NCBI GenBank assembly: GCA_030524635.1
Contig: JAUNGG010000019.1
Coordinates: 1-62,312, forward strand
Source of the DNA: Lachnospiraceae bacterium
GTDB taxonomy: Bacteria > Bacillota > Clostridia > Lachnospirales > Lachnospiraceae
Length of the DNA: 62,312 nt
Direction: 5' to 3'
The number at the start of each line of letters is the position of its first letter. Position 1 is the first letter of the stretch. A model generated the notes under the pieces. It was not told where the DNA came from. It searched no databases and was given only the letters and a program-made list of their open reading frames with translations. A program made the translations under genes and the position numbers. Below, one piece after another: positions 48,754 through 57,043 of the stretch.

Positions 48754-49749
48754 TCAGCCCTGCAGATCCAGAAGCTTCAAAAGGATACCCAATATATGCT
48801 CCATATCCTCTGTTGTGTACCGCTGGTCAATGGGAAGAGGAAGGATATTGGAGGTCATCTGATATTCCAGAGAATCTTCCGGATACTGTTCCATCACCTC
48901 AGGCCATAAGGTGGGAACATATATTTTTTGGCGGATCAGTTCCTTTCGCAGTCTGTCACCATCATCCGGTTTTTTTTGATACCAGAAGGGGTAGGCATAA
49001 GCGCCGGGGATCACAGGAAGCTCCAGCTTGTTGAGGGCCTTCAGGTGCATGTGAAGATACTGGAAATTTTCCGTCCGGCGCTGCCTTGCAAAGGAATAGT
49101 CGATGGCCCGCAGAAGATTCCGGGTCAAAGCGGACATGCGTTTTACCGGTTCTGAGGTAAAGCGCTCATTATTTTTTGCATACTCCTGGTAAAAATCGGA
49201 GGCCTGTCCTTCGAAGCGCCCCAGCAGGAAATGCATTCTGTCATGAGAAGCGTCCAGAGGAAGGGCATGATATAACGTTTCCCAGTGGTGTTCTGCCCTG
49301 GTTCCAATGGAAAGGTAAGCGCCATCTGCAACGCCGAAAAACTTCCGGCAGCTGTACAGGGTATCCAGCTCTGGCAAGGGATTCTGGAAAAAGGCATGGG
49401 TGTAATCTGCAATGATCCGGGGATGACGGACTGCCAGGGCCTTCATATCCTGGTCCGTCAGCGTTCCATAAAAGTTTACAACGTACAGCCATTCCTGCTC
49501 CTGCAGAGATTGTTGAAAGATCGGATGAAACCCGGGATCAACAGAATAAAATTCCCAGGAGATTCCTTCTGCTTGGCAGGCTTCCCAGACGGTGGAGCAG
49601 CAAAAGCCAGGCAGAAAGAGTTTTTTAATGCCGCGATACCGGATCAAAAAGCGCAGGGCCGCCCGGCCGCTGTTGAAAGCGGGAAGTTCCGGGTAATGTT
49701 CTGTTCCGCGGTAAGTGTCCAGTTGAATATATCCGCCGTATTCCTTCAT
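48754..49749 (-). CDS. Divergent PLP aminotransferase-fold protein (DegT-like)
   Basis: 331 aa. It is not a standard DegT protein but shows the same order of landmarks: an early FNSGRAALRFLI substrate/phosphate loop, LPGFCCSTVW, an aspartate in IIADYTHAF (Asp 115, likely to hold the cofactor ring) and a lysine in SCRKFFGVADGAYL (Lys 136, likely Schiff base). The Asp-Lys distance is shorter than the 29 residues in the DegT gene at 52477. Such proteins occur in surface-glycan clusters and probably make an amino sugar or its precursor. It lies downstream of WbqC on the same strand, 40 bp apart. Confidence 0.7.
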   Translation of the reverse strand: MKEYGGYIQLDTYRGTEHYPELPAFNSGRAALRFLIRYRGIKKLFLPGFCCSTVWEACQAEGISWEFYSVDPGFHPIFQQSLQEQEWLYVVNFYGTLTDQDMKALAVRHPRIIADYTHAFFQNPLPELDTLYSCRKFFGVADGAYLSIGTRAEHHWETLYHALPLDASHDRMHFLLGRFEGQASDFYQEYAKNNERFTSEPVKRMSALTRNLLRAIDYSFARQRRTENFQYLHMHLKALNKLELPVIPGAYAYPFWYQKKPDDGDRLRKELIRQKIYVPTLWPEVMEQYPEDSLEYQMTSNILPLPIDQRYTTEDMEHILGILLKLLDLQG

Positions 49750-49789
49750 TATCGTTATTGGCTCCTTTCATTACCGTTCAGACAGGCGG

Positions 49790-50500
49790 TTACAATTCCA
49801 GTGTATACTCTGTCAAAAATTGTTTTACCTGCTCCTTCTCATTAAACATCAGCACATCCACAATGGAAAGCCCCGGCACAAAGGGCTGATCGAACTGCTG
49901 GTACCGGATCTCATTCATCTGAATAAAGTAAAGCTGCAGTCCCGCCTCCTGAAATTCCGCCTGGCTGTACAGCTCCCGTCCGCCGATGGCATTGATATAG
50001 GTGTCTGCCCCAAGGCAGTGACAGATATTGATGACTTTCTTTTCTTTGGCCAGGCTGCTGTCCTTTTCTGTGATTTGAGAGGATACCAGAATCTTGGTTG
50101 GAATTTCCAGATATTCACACATCCTTCGGATGGAATGCTCCAGATACTGGGCCAGGTTATCCTCCTGACAGAGAATGATATCTTCCAGGAGAGGCAGAAC
50201 CTTGTAATACATAGGCGCCTTCTGGTATGCCATCTGAAAGGTGGAGAGAAGCTTTTTTCCCTGGTGATAGCGGGGATCCTGCATCAGTCCGATCTCATTG
50301 ATCTTTTTATTGGGGCTGGCGCCGGACATGTTGATATTAAAGTACTTCGGTTCCCCATGATACAGGTATCGGTTGCGGTTGATCCAGCCGCCCTTGATAA
50401 AGTTTACGTCATCGTAAATAACGAAGGTATCTGCGCTGGCAATCAGCTGCCAGTAGCCCAGATACGGAAGAAAATAAGGCTGCATGATAGATAGTTTCAT
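49790..50500 (-). CDS. WbqC-like family protein
   Basis: 236 aa with AGGAGG ahead of the ATG. It begins MKLSIMQPYFLPYLGYWQLIASADTFVIYDDVNFIKGGWINRN, the hallmark of the WbqC family (PF08889), with GRELYSQAEF and FVPGLSIVDVLMF near the end. WbqC proteins appear in O-antigen and capsule loci and are thought to help modify amino sugars, though the reaction is not established. It forms a two-gene unit with the aminotransferase-like gene. Confidence 0.9.
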   Translation of the reverse strand: MKLSIMQPYFLPYLGYWQLIASADTFVIYDDVNFIKGGWINRNRYLYHGEPKYFNINMSGASPNKKINEIGLMQDPRYHQGKKLLSTFQMAYQKAPMYYKVLPLLEDIILCQEDNLAQYLEHSIRRMCEYLEIPTKILVSSQITEKDSSLAKEKKVINICHCLGADTYINAIGGRELYSQAEFQEAGLQLYFIQMNEIRYQQFDQPFVPGLSIVDVLMFNEKEQVKQFLTEYTLEL

Positions 50501-50535
50501 CAGAACCTCCTAATAGCATGATAGAAAAATTGAAA

Positions 50536-50582
50536 GAAAAGCCGCCGACAGTAAGCGTAAAGCTTTTCGCCGGCGGCTTTCT
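50536..50582 (-). terminator. Terminator of the L,D-transpeptidase gene
   Basis: GAAAAGCCGCCG and CGGCGGCTTTC arms with a smaller AAGC/GCTT hairpin in the loop; on the minus strand it is followed by TTTTCTTTC. Confidence 0.8.
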
Positions 50583-50610
50583 ATGTAAGATGAAAGATCA
50601 TAAGCTGCAG

Positions 50611-52257
50611 TTAATTAATAGGATCCGATGGCATCGGAACCATCATAGCCTGCTGGCTGGTTCCCTGGGAAGCTGTATTCTGCGCAGCAGCCTGCATAGC
50701 AGCTACTGCCTCCGGAATGGTAGGATCCGTTGGGTCGTAGTTCTGGGTCTCCGGAATGGTGGCATCCAGAACAGGAGCCTCAAATGGTCCCGGAACATTG
50801 GAGTCATAAATCTCCACAACCGTTCCAACCGGGCAGTTGTCATAGATCCATTTCATCTCACCAGTCTTTAATCTGGTACAGCCGTGGGAGCGTCCGATTC
50901 CTAAGTTGTTGTAGGTGGAAGCATCCAGGGTGTATGGATCCTGCTTGTTGAAGATAACGGAGTGGATCATGTATCCATCCTTCAGACGCATCGCATACTG
51001 GGTGTAAACATCGCCGTACATCAGACGCCAGCGGTATTTTACCGGAATCTTAAAGGTTCCGTAAGGAGTGTCATCACCGGTGGTGGTCAGGAAGGACACT
51101 ACTGGAAGAATGTAGCCGTTGTTGCCGTCCTGTGCATATACGGTCAGGGTGTCGGTGACACGGTTGATCCGCAGCTTGTATGGACCGGCATCGCCTAAGA
51201 TATTCCGCAGGTCGGATACCAGCATGCCATAATCATCAAAGAAGTACTTGTAGCCGTCAATATACTGCCATCCGGTTACTGCCTGGTCATTGACGATGTA
51301 ATATCTCTGGTTATTGACCCATGCCCATCCGGTAAATGGCTGGCCGCTACCATCCTTGTAGGTAGGAACGGTGCCGGTAAACTGGATTCCATCGGTTCCG
51401 GCCGGAGCGGAAACGGCGTGAGCAGTAGCATATGGGAACGTAGTATTTTTCGGAACCAGGGTCATGCGGAAGCCGATCAGCCACTTGCCTTCTGCCATGG
51501 AACCGGAGGTCTGTCCGTTCTTTGCCCAGTCTAAAACGGTTCCGTCGGATAAGGTGGACTGATAATAGATATCATAATCATTGCTGACAACACCATCAAT
51601 GCGGACCTGCATCGCTTCCACTGCAGAGCCGTCGGTGAGATGTGTGGTTTCTGCGCCGTTCATCACCCAGTCCGACCAGCCTACGGTGCTGGAATAGGTG
51701 CGGTAAAGGATATTTCCCAAGGTATTTCGCAGAATCATCTGAATGGAGTACCAGCCGTTTCCAAGGTTGTGGATGGTATCATCACCGATAAAGGATGGGG
51801 TCCAGGTTCCATCATATCTCAGGGCGCTGGCGCCGATGTAGACGATGCTTTCTCCAAACTCCTGGGTGCGGTTGTAGGCACGCATGGCAGCCTCACCGTC
51901 GGAGGTGAAGGTCAGCGGCTGGTCAGACACGGTAGTCTGGGGCTGATCCGGCGTGGTGATCTGGGACTGATCCGGTCCGGCGGCCTGCGTCTGGTCTGTG
52001 GGGACGTTCTCAACTGGTGCGGATGGAGCTAAAGAGCCTGATGCAGCCGGATCCGCAGCTGTCGGGCCGTTGGCACCGTCTTCTGTGCGGATGATCACGG
52101 TTCCGCTGGTTTCACCGGATGCCGGTGCATTATTTGAAAATCCGGGTCCTACCTGAGAATAGTCCACGGTCTCATCTGCGTATGCAGTCATCATTCCGGC
52201 CGAAGCCATAGACAGAGACAGCAGTACAGCAGCAGAAATTCGAGTTAATTTGTGCAT
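50611..52257 (-). CDS. Secreted L,D-transpeptidase with wall-binding repeats
   Basis: 548 aa from the ATG at 52257 (GGAGGA upstream). A Sec signal peptide ends near AYA-DET. A Pro/Thr/Gln-rich linker follows (about 40-125), then two segments with Gly-Trp-rich strands that look like clostridial hydrophobic W repeats. Next come choline-binding-like repeats (GWAWVNNQRYYI, GWQYIDGYKYFF), and a YkuD domain at the C-terminus with the catalytic SHGCTRL. It forms 3-3 crosslinks in peptidoglycan or attaches proteins to the wall. It sits as a single unit inside the glycan cluster, suggesting coordinated wall assembly. Confidence 0.9.
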   Translation of the reverse strand: MHKLTRISAAVLLSLSMASAGMMTAYADETVDYSQVGPGFSNNAPASGETSGTVIIRTEDGANGPTAADPAASGSLAPSAPVENVPTDQTQAAGPDQSQITTPDQPQTTVSDQPLTFTSDGEAAMRAYNRTQEFGESIVYIGASALRYDGTWTPSFIGDDTIHNLGNGWYSIQMILRNTLGNILYRTYSSTVGWSDWVMNGAETTHLTDGSAVEAMQVRIDGVVSNDYDIYYQSTLSDGTVLDWAKNGQTSGSMAEGKWLIGFRMTLVPKNTTFPYATAHAVSAPAGTDGIQFTGTVPTYKDGSGQPFTGWAWVNNQRYYIVNDQAVTGWQYIDGYKYFFDDYGMLVSDLRNILGDAGPYKLRINRVTDTLTVYAQDGNNGYILPVVSFLTTTGDDTPYGTFKIPVKYRWRLMYGDVYTQYAMRLKDGYMIHSVIFNKQDPYTLDASTYNNLGIGRSHGCTRLKTGEMKWIYDNCPVGTVVEIYDSNVPGPFEAPVLDATIPETQNYDPTDPTIPEAVAAMQAAAQNTASQGTSQQAMMVPMPSDPIN

Positions 52258-52397
52258 AAAAAATCCTCCTGCGTTTCTATTTATCATTCAGAGCCTGGCC
52301 AAAGAGAAACTGACAGGCTGTGCTCTGGTTTAATTGGAATGTCAGTACTAACTTTAATATATTTAAGGGAAAAAAGCAAGAGAAGCTTTACTTTTAA

Positions 52398-52427
52398 TTG
52401 GCAATATTGTAAAATCGTAACGATTAT
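52398..52427 (+). promoter_or_regulatory. Probable promoter of the second glycan operon
   Basis: TTGGCA (52398-52403), an 18-bp spacer and GATTAT (52422-52427), about 50 bp before the DegT gene. Confidence 0.5.
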
Positions 52428-52476
52428 GACTGAAAAATGTAATGAATTTGGATGATGTTAGAAGAGGAGGAAAACA

Positions 52477-53586
52477 ATGGAACGAGGAGCAATGCCCATC
52501 CGGGTAACACGGTCTTCCATGCCGCCTTTTGAGGAGTATGCGGATATGATCAAACCGTTGTGGGACAGCCATTGGCTGACCAATATGGGAGATTTTCACC
52601 AGCGGCTGGAGCGGGAGCTGAAGGATTATCTGATGGCGCCTAACCTGTCTCTTTTTGTAAATGGACATACGGCTCTGGAAATGGCACTTCAGGCATTTAA
52701 CCTGTCCGGAGAGGTGATCACCACTCCATTTACCTTTGCCTCCACCACTCATGCCATCGTTCGGAATGGCCTGACACCGGTTTTTGGCGATATCCGGCCG
52801 GATGATTATACATTGGACCCGGAAAAGCTGGAAAAGCTGATTACAGATAAAACATCTGCCATTGTTCCGGTTCATGTGTATGGAAATATATGTAAGACAG
52901 AGGAAATTGAGCGAATTGCAAAAAAGCACGGCCTTAAGGTGATCTACGACGCGGCGCATGCCTTTGGAGAAACTCTTGGCGGAGCTGGAGTGGCTTCCTT
53001 TGGCGATGCCAGCATGTTCAGCTTTCATGCCACCAAGGTATTTAACACCATTGAGGGCGGTGCCGTGGTTTACCAGGATCCGGAGATGGCGCATCAGATC
53101 AATGGATTGAAGAATTTTGGAATTCTGGACGAGGAGACGGTGGCCCTGGTAGGCGGCAATGGAAAGATGAATGAATTTCAGGCTGCCATGGGAATCTGCA
53201 ATTTGAAATATGTGGAGCAGGAGATCGGAAAGCGGAAACAGGTATATGAACGTTACCGGATGCGGCTGGCTGATGTTCCGGGAATCCATCTCTGTCCGGA
53301 TGACCCGCAGGTAAAGCGGAATTATGCCTACATGCCGGTGGTGTTCGAGGGCTTCCCGAAGGACCGGGATCAGATTTTCCGGGAGCTGGAGGAGCATGAG
53401 ATCTATACCCGAAAGTATTTTTATCCCTGTGTCAACGCATACCAGTGTTATCAGGACCGGTTCCGCCCGGAGGATACGCCGGTGGCGCAGAGGATTTCTC
53501 ATCAGGTGCTGACGCTGCCCATGTTTGCAGACCTGCCGCTGGAGGATGTGGACAGGATTTGTGATGTGATACTAGAAAGGCGGTAA
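52477..53586 (+). CDS. DegT/DnrJ/EryC1-family sugar aminotransferase
   Basis: 369 aa with AGGAGG before the ATG. Motifs include NGHTALEMAL (phosphate loop), TTPFTFASTTHAI, DAAHAFGE with Asp 158, and FSFHATKVFNTIEGGA with the Schiff-base Lys 187. It transfers an amino group to a 4-keto or 3-keto nucleotide sugar, giving an amino-deoxy sugar for the surface glycan. Which sugar is unclear, since no nucleotide-sugar dehydratase gene is nearby. First gene of an operon running to about 59974. Confidence 0.93.
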   Translation: MERGAMPIRVTRSSMPPFEEYADMIKPLWDSHWLTNMGDFHQRLERELKDYLMAPNLSLFVNGHTALEMALQAFNLSGEVITTPFTFASTTHAIVRNGLTPVFGDIRPDDYTLDPEKLEKLITDKTSAIVPVHVYGNICKTEEIERIAKKHGLKVIYDAAHAFGETLGGAGVASFGDASMFSFHATKVFNTIEGGAVVYQDPEMAHQINGLKNFGILDEETVALVGGNGKMNEFQAAMGICNLKYVEQEIGKRKQVYERYRMRLADVPGIHLCPDDPQVKRNYAYMPVVFEGFPKDRDQIFRELEEHEIYTRKYFYPCVNAYQCYQDRFRPEDTPVAQRISHQVLTLPMFADLPLEDVDRICDVILERR

Positions 53587-53588
53587 GG

Positions 53589-54278
53589 ATGCAGGATATA
53601 TTACTGATCATTCCTTCTTATAATGAAGAAAAGAATATTGAAAAGGTGGTAGGAGAGTTGGAGGAGCATTTCCCGCAGTTGGATTATATTGTGGTCAATG
53701 ACGGCTCCACGGACCGGACGGCGCAGATCTGCCGGGAGAGAGGCTACCGCCTGTTAAGCCTGCCTGTAAACCTGGGGTTAGCCGGATGCTTTCAGGCGGG
53801 AATGAAGTATGCTTACGAGAAGGGCTACCGCTATGCCATCCAGTTTGACGGGGACGGGCAGCACCGGCCGGAGTATGTGGAGGCGATCCGAAGAAAGATG
53901 GATGAGGGCTACGATATCGTGATCGGCTCCCGGTTTGTCAATCAGGCCAAGGACATGTCGCCCAGAATGCTGGGAAGCCGCCTGATCTCCGGAGCCATCC
54001 GCCTGACCACGGGAGTGAAGATCGCAGATCCCACCTCTGGGATGCGGATGTTTAACCGGGAAATGATAAAGGAATTTGCGCTGAAGCTGAACTACGGCCC
54101 GGAGCCGGATACCATCTCCTTCCTTCTCAAGCAGGGAGCCAGGATCGCAGAGGTTCCGGTAACCATATCGGAACGTCTGGCAGGAGAAAGCTATTTAAAG
54201 CCGATGGTGGCGCTGACCTATATGGTGCGGATGCTGATCTCGATCCTTCTGATCCAGAACTTCCGGAAGCGGAATTAA
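53589..54278 (+). CDS. GT2 glycosyltransferase, dolichol/polyprenyl-phosphate type
   Basis: 229 aa. The start ILLIIPSYNEEKNIEKVVGELEEHF, VVNDGSTDRT, the metal site FDGDGQHRPEY and GSRFVNQ match the DPM1/polyprenyl-phosphate glycosyltransferase group. A hydrophobic C-terminal region (LTYMVRMLISILLIQNF) may associate with membranes. These enzymes charge undecaprenyl phosphate with a sugar, which GT-C-type membrane enzymes then use outside the cell. DUF2304 and DUF2142 genes downstream are frequent partners. It starts 2 bp after the aminotransferase stop. Confidence 0.9.
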   Translation: MQDILLIIPSYNEEKNIEKVVGELEEHFPQLDYIVVNDGSTDRTAQICRERGYRLLSLPVNLGLAGCFQAGMKYAYEKGYRYAIQFDGDGQHRPEYVEAIRRKMDEGYDIVIGSRFVNQAKDMSPRMLGSRLISGAIRLTTGVKIADPTSGMRMFNREMIKEFALKLNYGPEPDTISFLLKQGARIAEVPVTISERLAGESYLKPMVALTYMVRMLISILLIQNFRKRN

Positions 54279-54341
54279 GATAACTGTTCAGCCGGCGGGG
54301 GAATCTGCAAAAAAACAGCGATATAAAATGGAGCAAATTTC

Positions 54342-55661
54342 ATGAATAAGATGGCAAAGCTTCTGCTGTATCACGGTCAGCAGATTGATAAACAAAATAT
54401 GGTCTGGAACATGGTGGGAAGCGTCTTCTATGCCTTTGCCAGCATGGTCCTTTCATTTCTGGTCATGCGGATCGCCGGGGAGGATGCCGGAGGAATATTC
54501 GCCGTGGGCTTTAGTACCTTTGGGCAGCAGATGTTTACCCTGGCGTATTTTGGCCTGCGGCCTTTTCAGATTACAGACGGAGGAACGGGACAGGGGGGCT
54601 ATTCCTTTGGGGAATATCAGCTTCACCGCAGGCTGACTGCAGGAATGGCCGTGCTGGGAGCCGTGGGCTTTTCTGTCTGGATGTTTGGGACCGGATCCTA
54701 CAGCCGGGAAAAGGCACTTGCCGTGTTCCTTCTTGCCGGGTATAAGATCATCGACGGCTATGCTGATGTGTACGAATCTGAATTTCAGCGCCAGGGAAGC
54801 CTCTATCTCACCGGAAAATCCAATACGTTCCGAACGATCCTGTCAGTGGGAGCCTTTCTGGCGGCCCTTCTGTGGACCAGGCAGCTCCTTCCGGCCTGCG
54901 CCGCTGCCATATGTGCTCAGCTTGCAGGAGTATTGCTGTTTGATCATTCCGTAATGGGAGAATTAAAGCAGGTGGATTACCAGGTACGGACAGGCAGCAT
55001 CAAAGAGCTGTTTTCCCAGTCCAGCCTTCTGTTTTTCTCGGTCTTTTTAGATTTTTATATTTTTTCCGCTGCCAAATACGCCATCGACAGCCAGTTAAAT
55101 GATGCGGCATCCGGATATTTTAACTTGATCTTCATGCCCACATCTGTCATCTATCTGGTGGCAAATTTTGTGATCCGCCCCTTCCTCACCCGTCTGACTG
55201 CCTGCTGGAACAGCGGGAATCTGGAAGAATTTAAAGGGATCATGAAAAAGATCGGTATTATCATCGCCGGACTTACCGTACTGGCAGTAGGCGGCTGCCT
55301 GGTGTTAGGACGGTTTGTACTTTCTGTCATGGAGCTGCTGCTGGGACAAGGCTATGGAGGCAGCTTAACGCCATACCTTCCGGCATTTACGGTGATCGTG
55401 TTCGGCGGAGGGGTATACGCATTTGGAAATTTGTTGTATTATAGTCTTGTGATTATGCGGCTCCAGAAGGTGATCTTTGGGGTATATGTGGTGACAGCAG
55501 CGGTGGCAGCAGTGTTAGCACCGGTGATGGTATCACAGCTTGGGATTCCTGGAGCGGCTTTGGCGTATTGTGCTTTTATGGCGGTACAGATGACTGGATT
55601 TGGAGTGGGGGTCGGATTTGGGTTTCGCAGAAGCTACATTCACTCGGCACAAGCAAAATAA
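54342..55661 (+). CDS. Wzx-type oligosaccharide flippase 2
   Basis: 439 aa with about twelve hydrophobic segments. NMVWNMVGSVFYAFASMVLSFLVMRIAGEDAGGIFAVGFSTFGQQMF at the start fits the MOP-superfamily polysaccharide exporters. It is the second flippase in the cluster and is only distantly similar to the one at 47178. The cluster may therefore make two separate products, or the flippases act on different lipid-linked units. Confidence 0.88.
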   Translation: MNKMAKLLLYHGQQIDKQNMVWNMVGSVFYAFASMVLSFLVMRIAGEDAGGIFAVGFSTFGQQMFTLAYFGLRPFQITDGGTGQGGYSFGEYQLHRRLTAGMAVLGAVGFSVWMFGTGSYSREKALAVFLLAGYKIIDGYADVYESEFQRQGSLYLTGKSNTFRTILSVGAFLAALLWTRQLLPACAAAICAQLAGVLLFDHSVMGELKQVDYQVRTGSIKELFSQSSLLFFSVFLDFYIFSAAKYAIDSQLNDAASGYFNLIFMPTSVIYLVANFVIRPFLTRLTACWNSGNLEEFKGIMKKIGIIIAGLTVLAVGGCLVLGRFVLSVMELLLGQGYGGSLTPYLPAFTVIVFGGGVYAFGNLLYYSLVIMRLQKVIFGVYVVTAAVAAVLAPVMVSQLGIPGAALAYCAFMAVQMTGFGVGVGFGFRRSYIHSAQAK

Positions 55662-55673
55662 AGGAAGTAAACC

Positions 55674-56636
55674 ATGGAAAATAACATTTTATCACCAACG
55701 ATCGATATTATCATCCCAACCTACAAGCCTGGGAAAAAGTTTTCCCGTCTTCTTACCATGCTGGGAAAGCAGAGCTACCCGGTTGGGAAGGTCATTGTGA
55801 TCAATACGGAGCAGCGCTACTGGAATAAATATGGCTACCAGGGGATCCCAAATCTGGAGGTGCATCATATTAAGAAGGAGGAATTTGATCACGGCGCAAC
55901 TAGGCACTGGGCGACCTCCTTTTCTCAGGCGGATCTGGTGCTGTTTCTCACCGATGATGCAGTTCCGGCGGATTCTCATTTAGTGGAGCAGCTGGTAAAG
56001 GGATTTCAGAAGCGGGGGCCGGAGGGGGAGCTGCCGGCTATGGTTTATGCCAGACAGCTGCCGGACCGGGACTGCGGCTATAGTGAACGGTATACCCGGA
56101 ATTTTAACTACCCGGATGAAAGCAGAGTAAAGACCAGGGCAGATATTCCCAGGCTGGGGATCAAGACTTATTTTGGTTCCAATGCGTGCTGCGCTTATGA
56201 CCGGCAGATCTATGAGAGCCTGGGAGGATTTATCCGGCATACGATTTTTAATGAGGATATGATCTTTGCCGGGAATGCCATTCAGGCCGGTTATGCTGTG
56301 GTGTACCAGGCGGAGGCCAGAGTGATCCATTCCCATAATTACAGCTGCATGCAGCAGTTTCACCGGAATTTTGACCTGGCAGTATCCCAGGCGGATCACC
56401 CGGAGATTTTTGCAGGGCTTCCCTCGGAGGGGGAAGGGATCCGGCTGGTGAAGAAAACGGCAAGGTATTTGATTGGAAGCGGCCATCCCTGGCTTTTGCC
56501 ATCTCTGATCGTAAAGAGCAGCTTTAAGTATCTGGGGTATCTGACGGGGAAGCATTATCAGCGTCTGCCGCGAAAGGTAATACTTTGGTGCACCATGAAT
56601 CGAGATTATTGGAAAAAGGCAGGGGATGAGGAATGA
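55674..56636 (+). CDS. GT2 glycosyltransferase, rhamnosyltransferase-like
   Basis: 320 aa. The GT-A domain starts IDIIIPTYKPGKKFSRLLTML. The stretch EEFDHGATRHWA (about 67-78) resembles the FNHGGTRN-type motif of rhamnosyltransferases, and LTDDAVPAD is the DXD-like metal site. FNEDMIFAGNAIQAGY carries the probable catalytic acid. The C-terminal part is basic and may bind lipid-linked acceptors. It overlaps the DUF2304 start by 4 bp. Confidence 0.9.
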   Translation: MENNILSPTIDIIIPTYKPGKKFSRLLTMLGKQSYPVGKVIVINTEQRYWNKYGYQGIPNLEVHHIKKEEFDHGATRHWATSFSQADLVLFLTDDAVPADSHLVEQLVKGFQKRGPEGELPAMVYARQLPDRDCGYSERYTRNFNYPDESRVKTRADIPRLGIKTYFGSNACCAYDRQIYESLGGFIRHTIFNEDMIFAGNAIQAGYAVVYQAEARVIHSHNYSCMQQFHRNFDLAVSQADHPEIFAGLPSEGEGIRLVKKTARYLIGSGHPWLLPSLIVKSSFKYLGYLTGKHYQRLPRKVILWCTMNRDYWKKAGDEE

Positions 56637-57043
56637 TGACGACAATGCTTCGGGTGATCCTGATCCTGGCATCAGCCGGGACCATGGCGATGATGATTCA
56701 GAAGATACGGAAAGCAAAGCTGCAGATTGAGGATGCGATTTTCTGGGTGTTGGTCTCCCTGATGTTTGTAGTGTTCAGCATCTTTCCGCCGGTGGCAGAT
56801 TTTCTGGCACATATGCTGGGAATCTATGCCACGGTGAATTTCTTGTTTCTCTTTATCATCTTTCTGCTGCTGATGCGGGTCTTTTCCATGACGCTGCGGA
56901 TTTCTCAGCTGGAAACGAAGCTGAAGGAGCTGGTGCAGAAAATGGCTTTGTATGAGCTGGAGCAGGAGGATGAGAAGGGGAAGGCTGAAGGGACTAAGAA
57001 ACTGCCGCAGGAGGCGGTGAAAGGAGCTGCCAATGAAGAGTAA
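56633..57043 (+). CDS. DUF2304-family small membrane protein
   Basis: 136 aa. Three hydrophobic segments occupy about residues 1-85, with the conserved KAKLQIEDAIFWVLVSLMFVVFSIFPPV. A charged coiled-coil tail (LETKLKELVQKMALYELEQE) follows. DUF2304 proteins are regular companions of polyprenyl-phosphate GT2 enzymes and may help anchor them or flip their product. The C-terminal tail is rich in Lys, Glu and Gly. It overlaps both neighbours, so expression is tightly coupled. Confidence 0.88.
   Translation: MMTTMLRVILILASAGTMAMMIQKIRKAKLQIEDAIFWVLVSLMFVVFSIFPPVADFLAHMLGIYATVNFLFLFIIFLLLMRVFSMTLRISQLETKLKELVQKMALYELEQEDEKGKAEGTKKLPQEAVKGAANEE

Noticed and set aside
54281..54292. TAACTGTTCAG near the end of the GT2 gene looked like a MITE left end
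   Set aside because: Only about 11 bp match, with no hairpins, right end or target duplication; chance similarity is likely.
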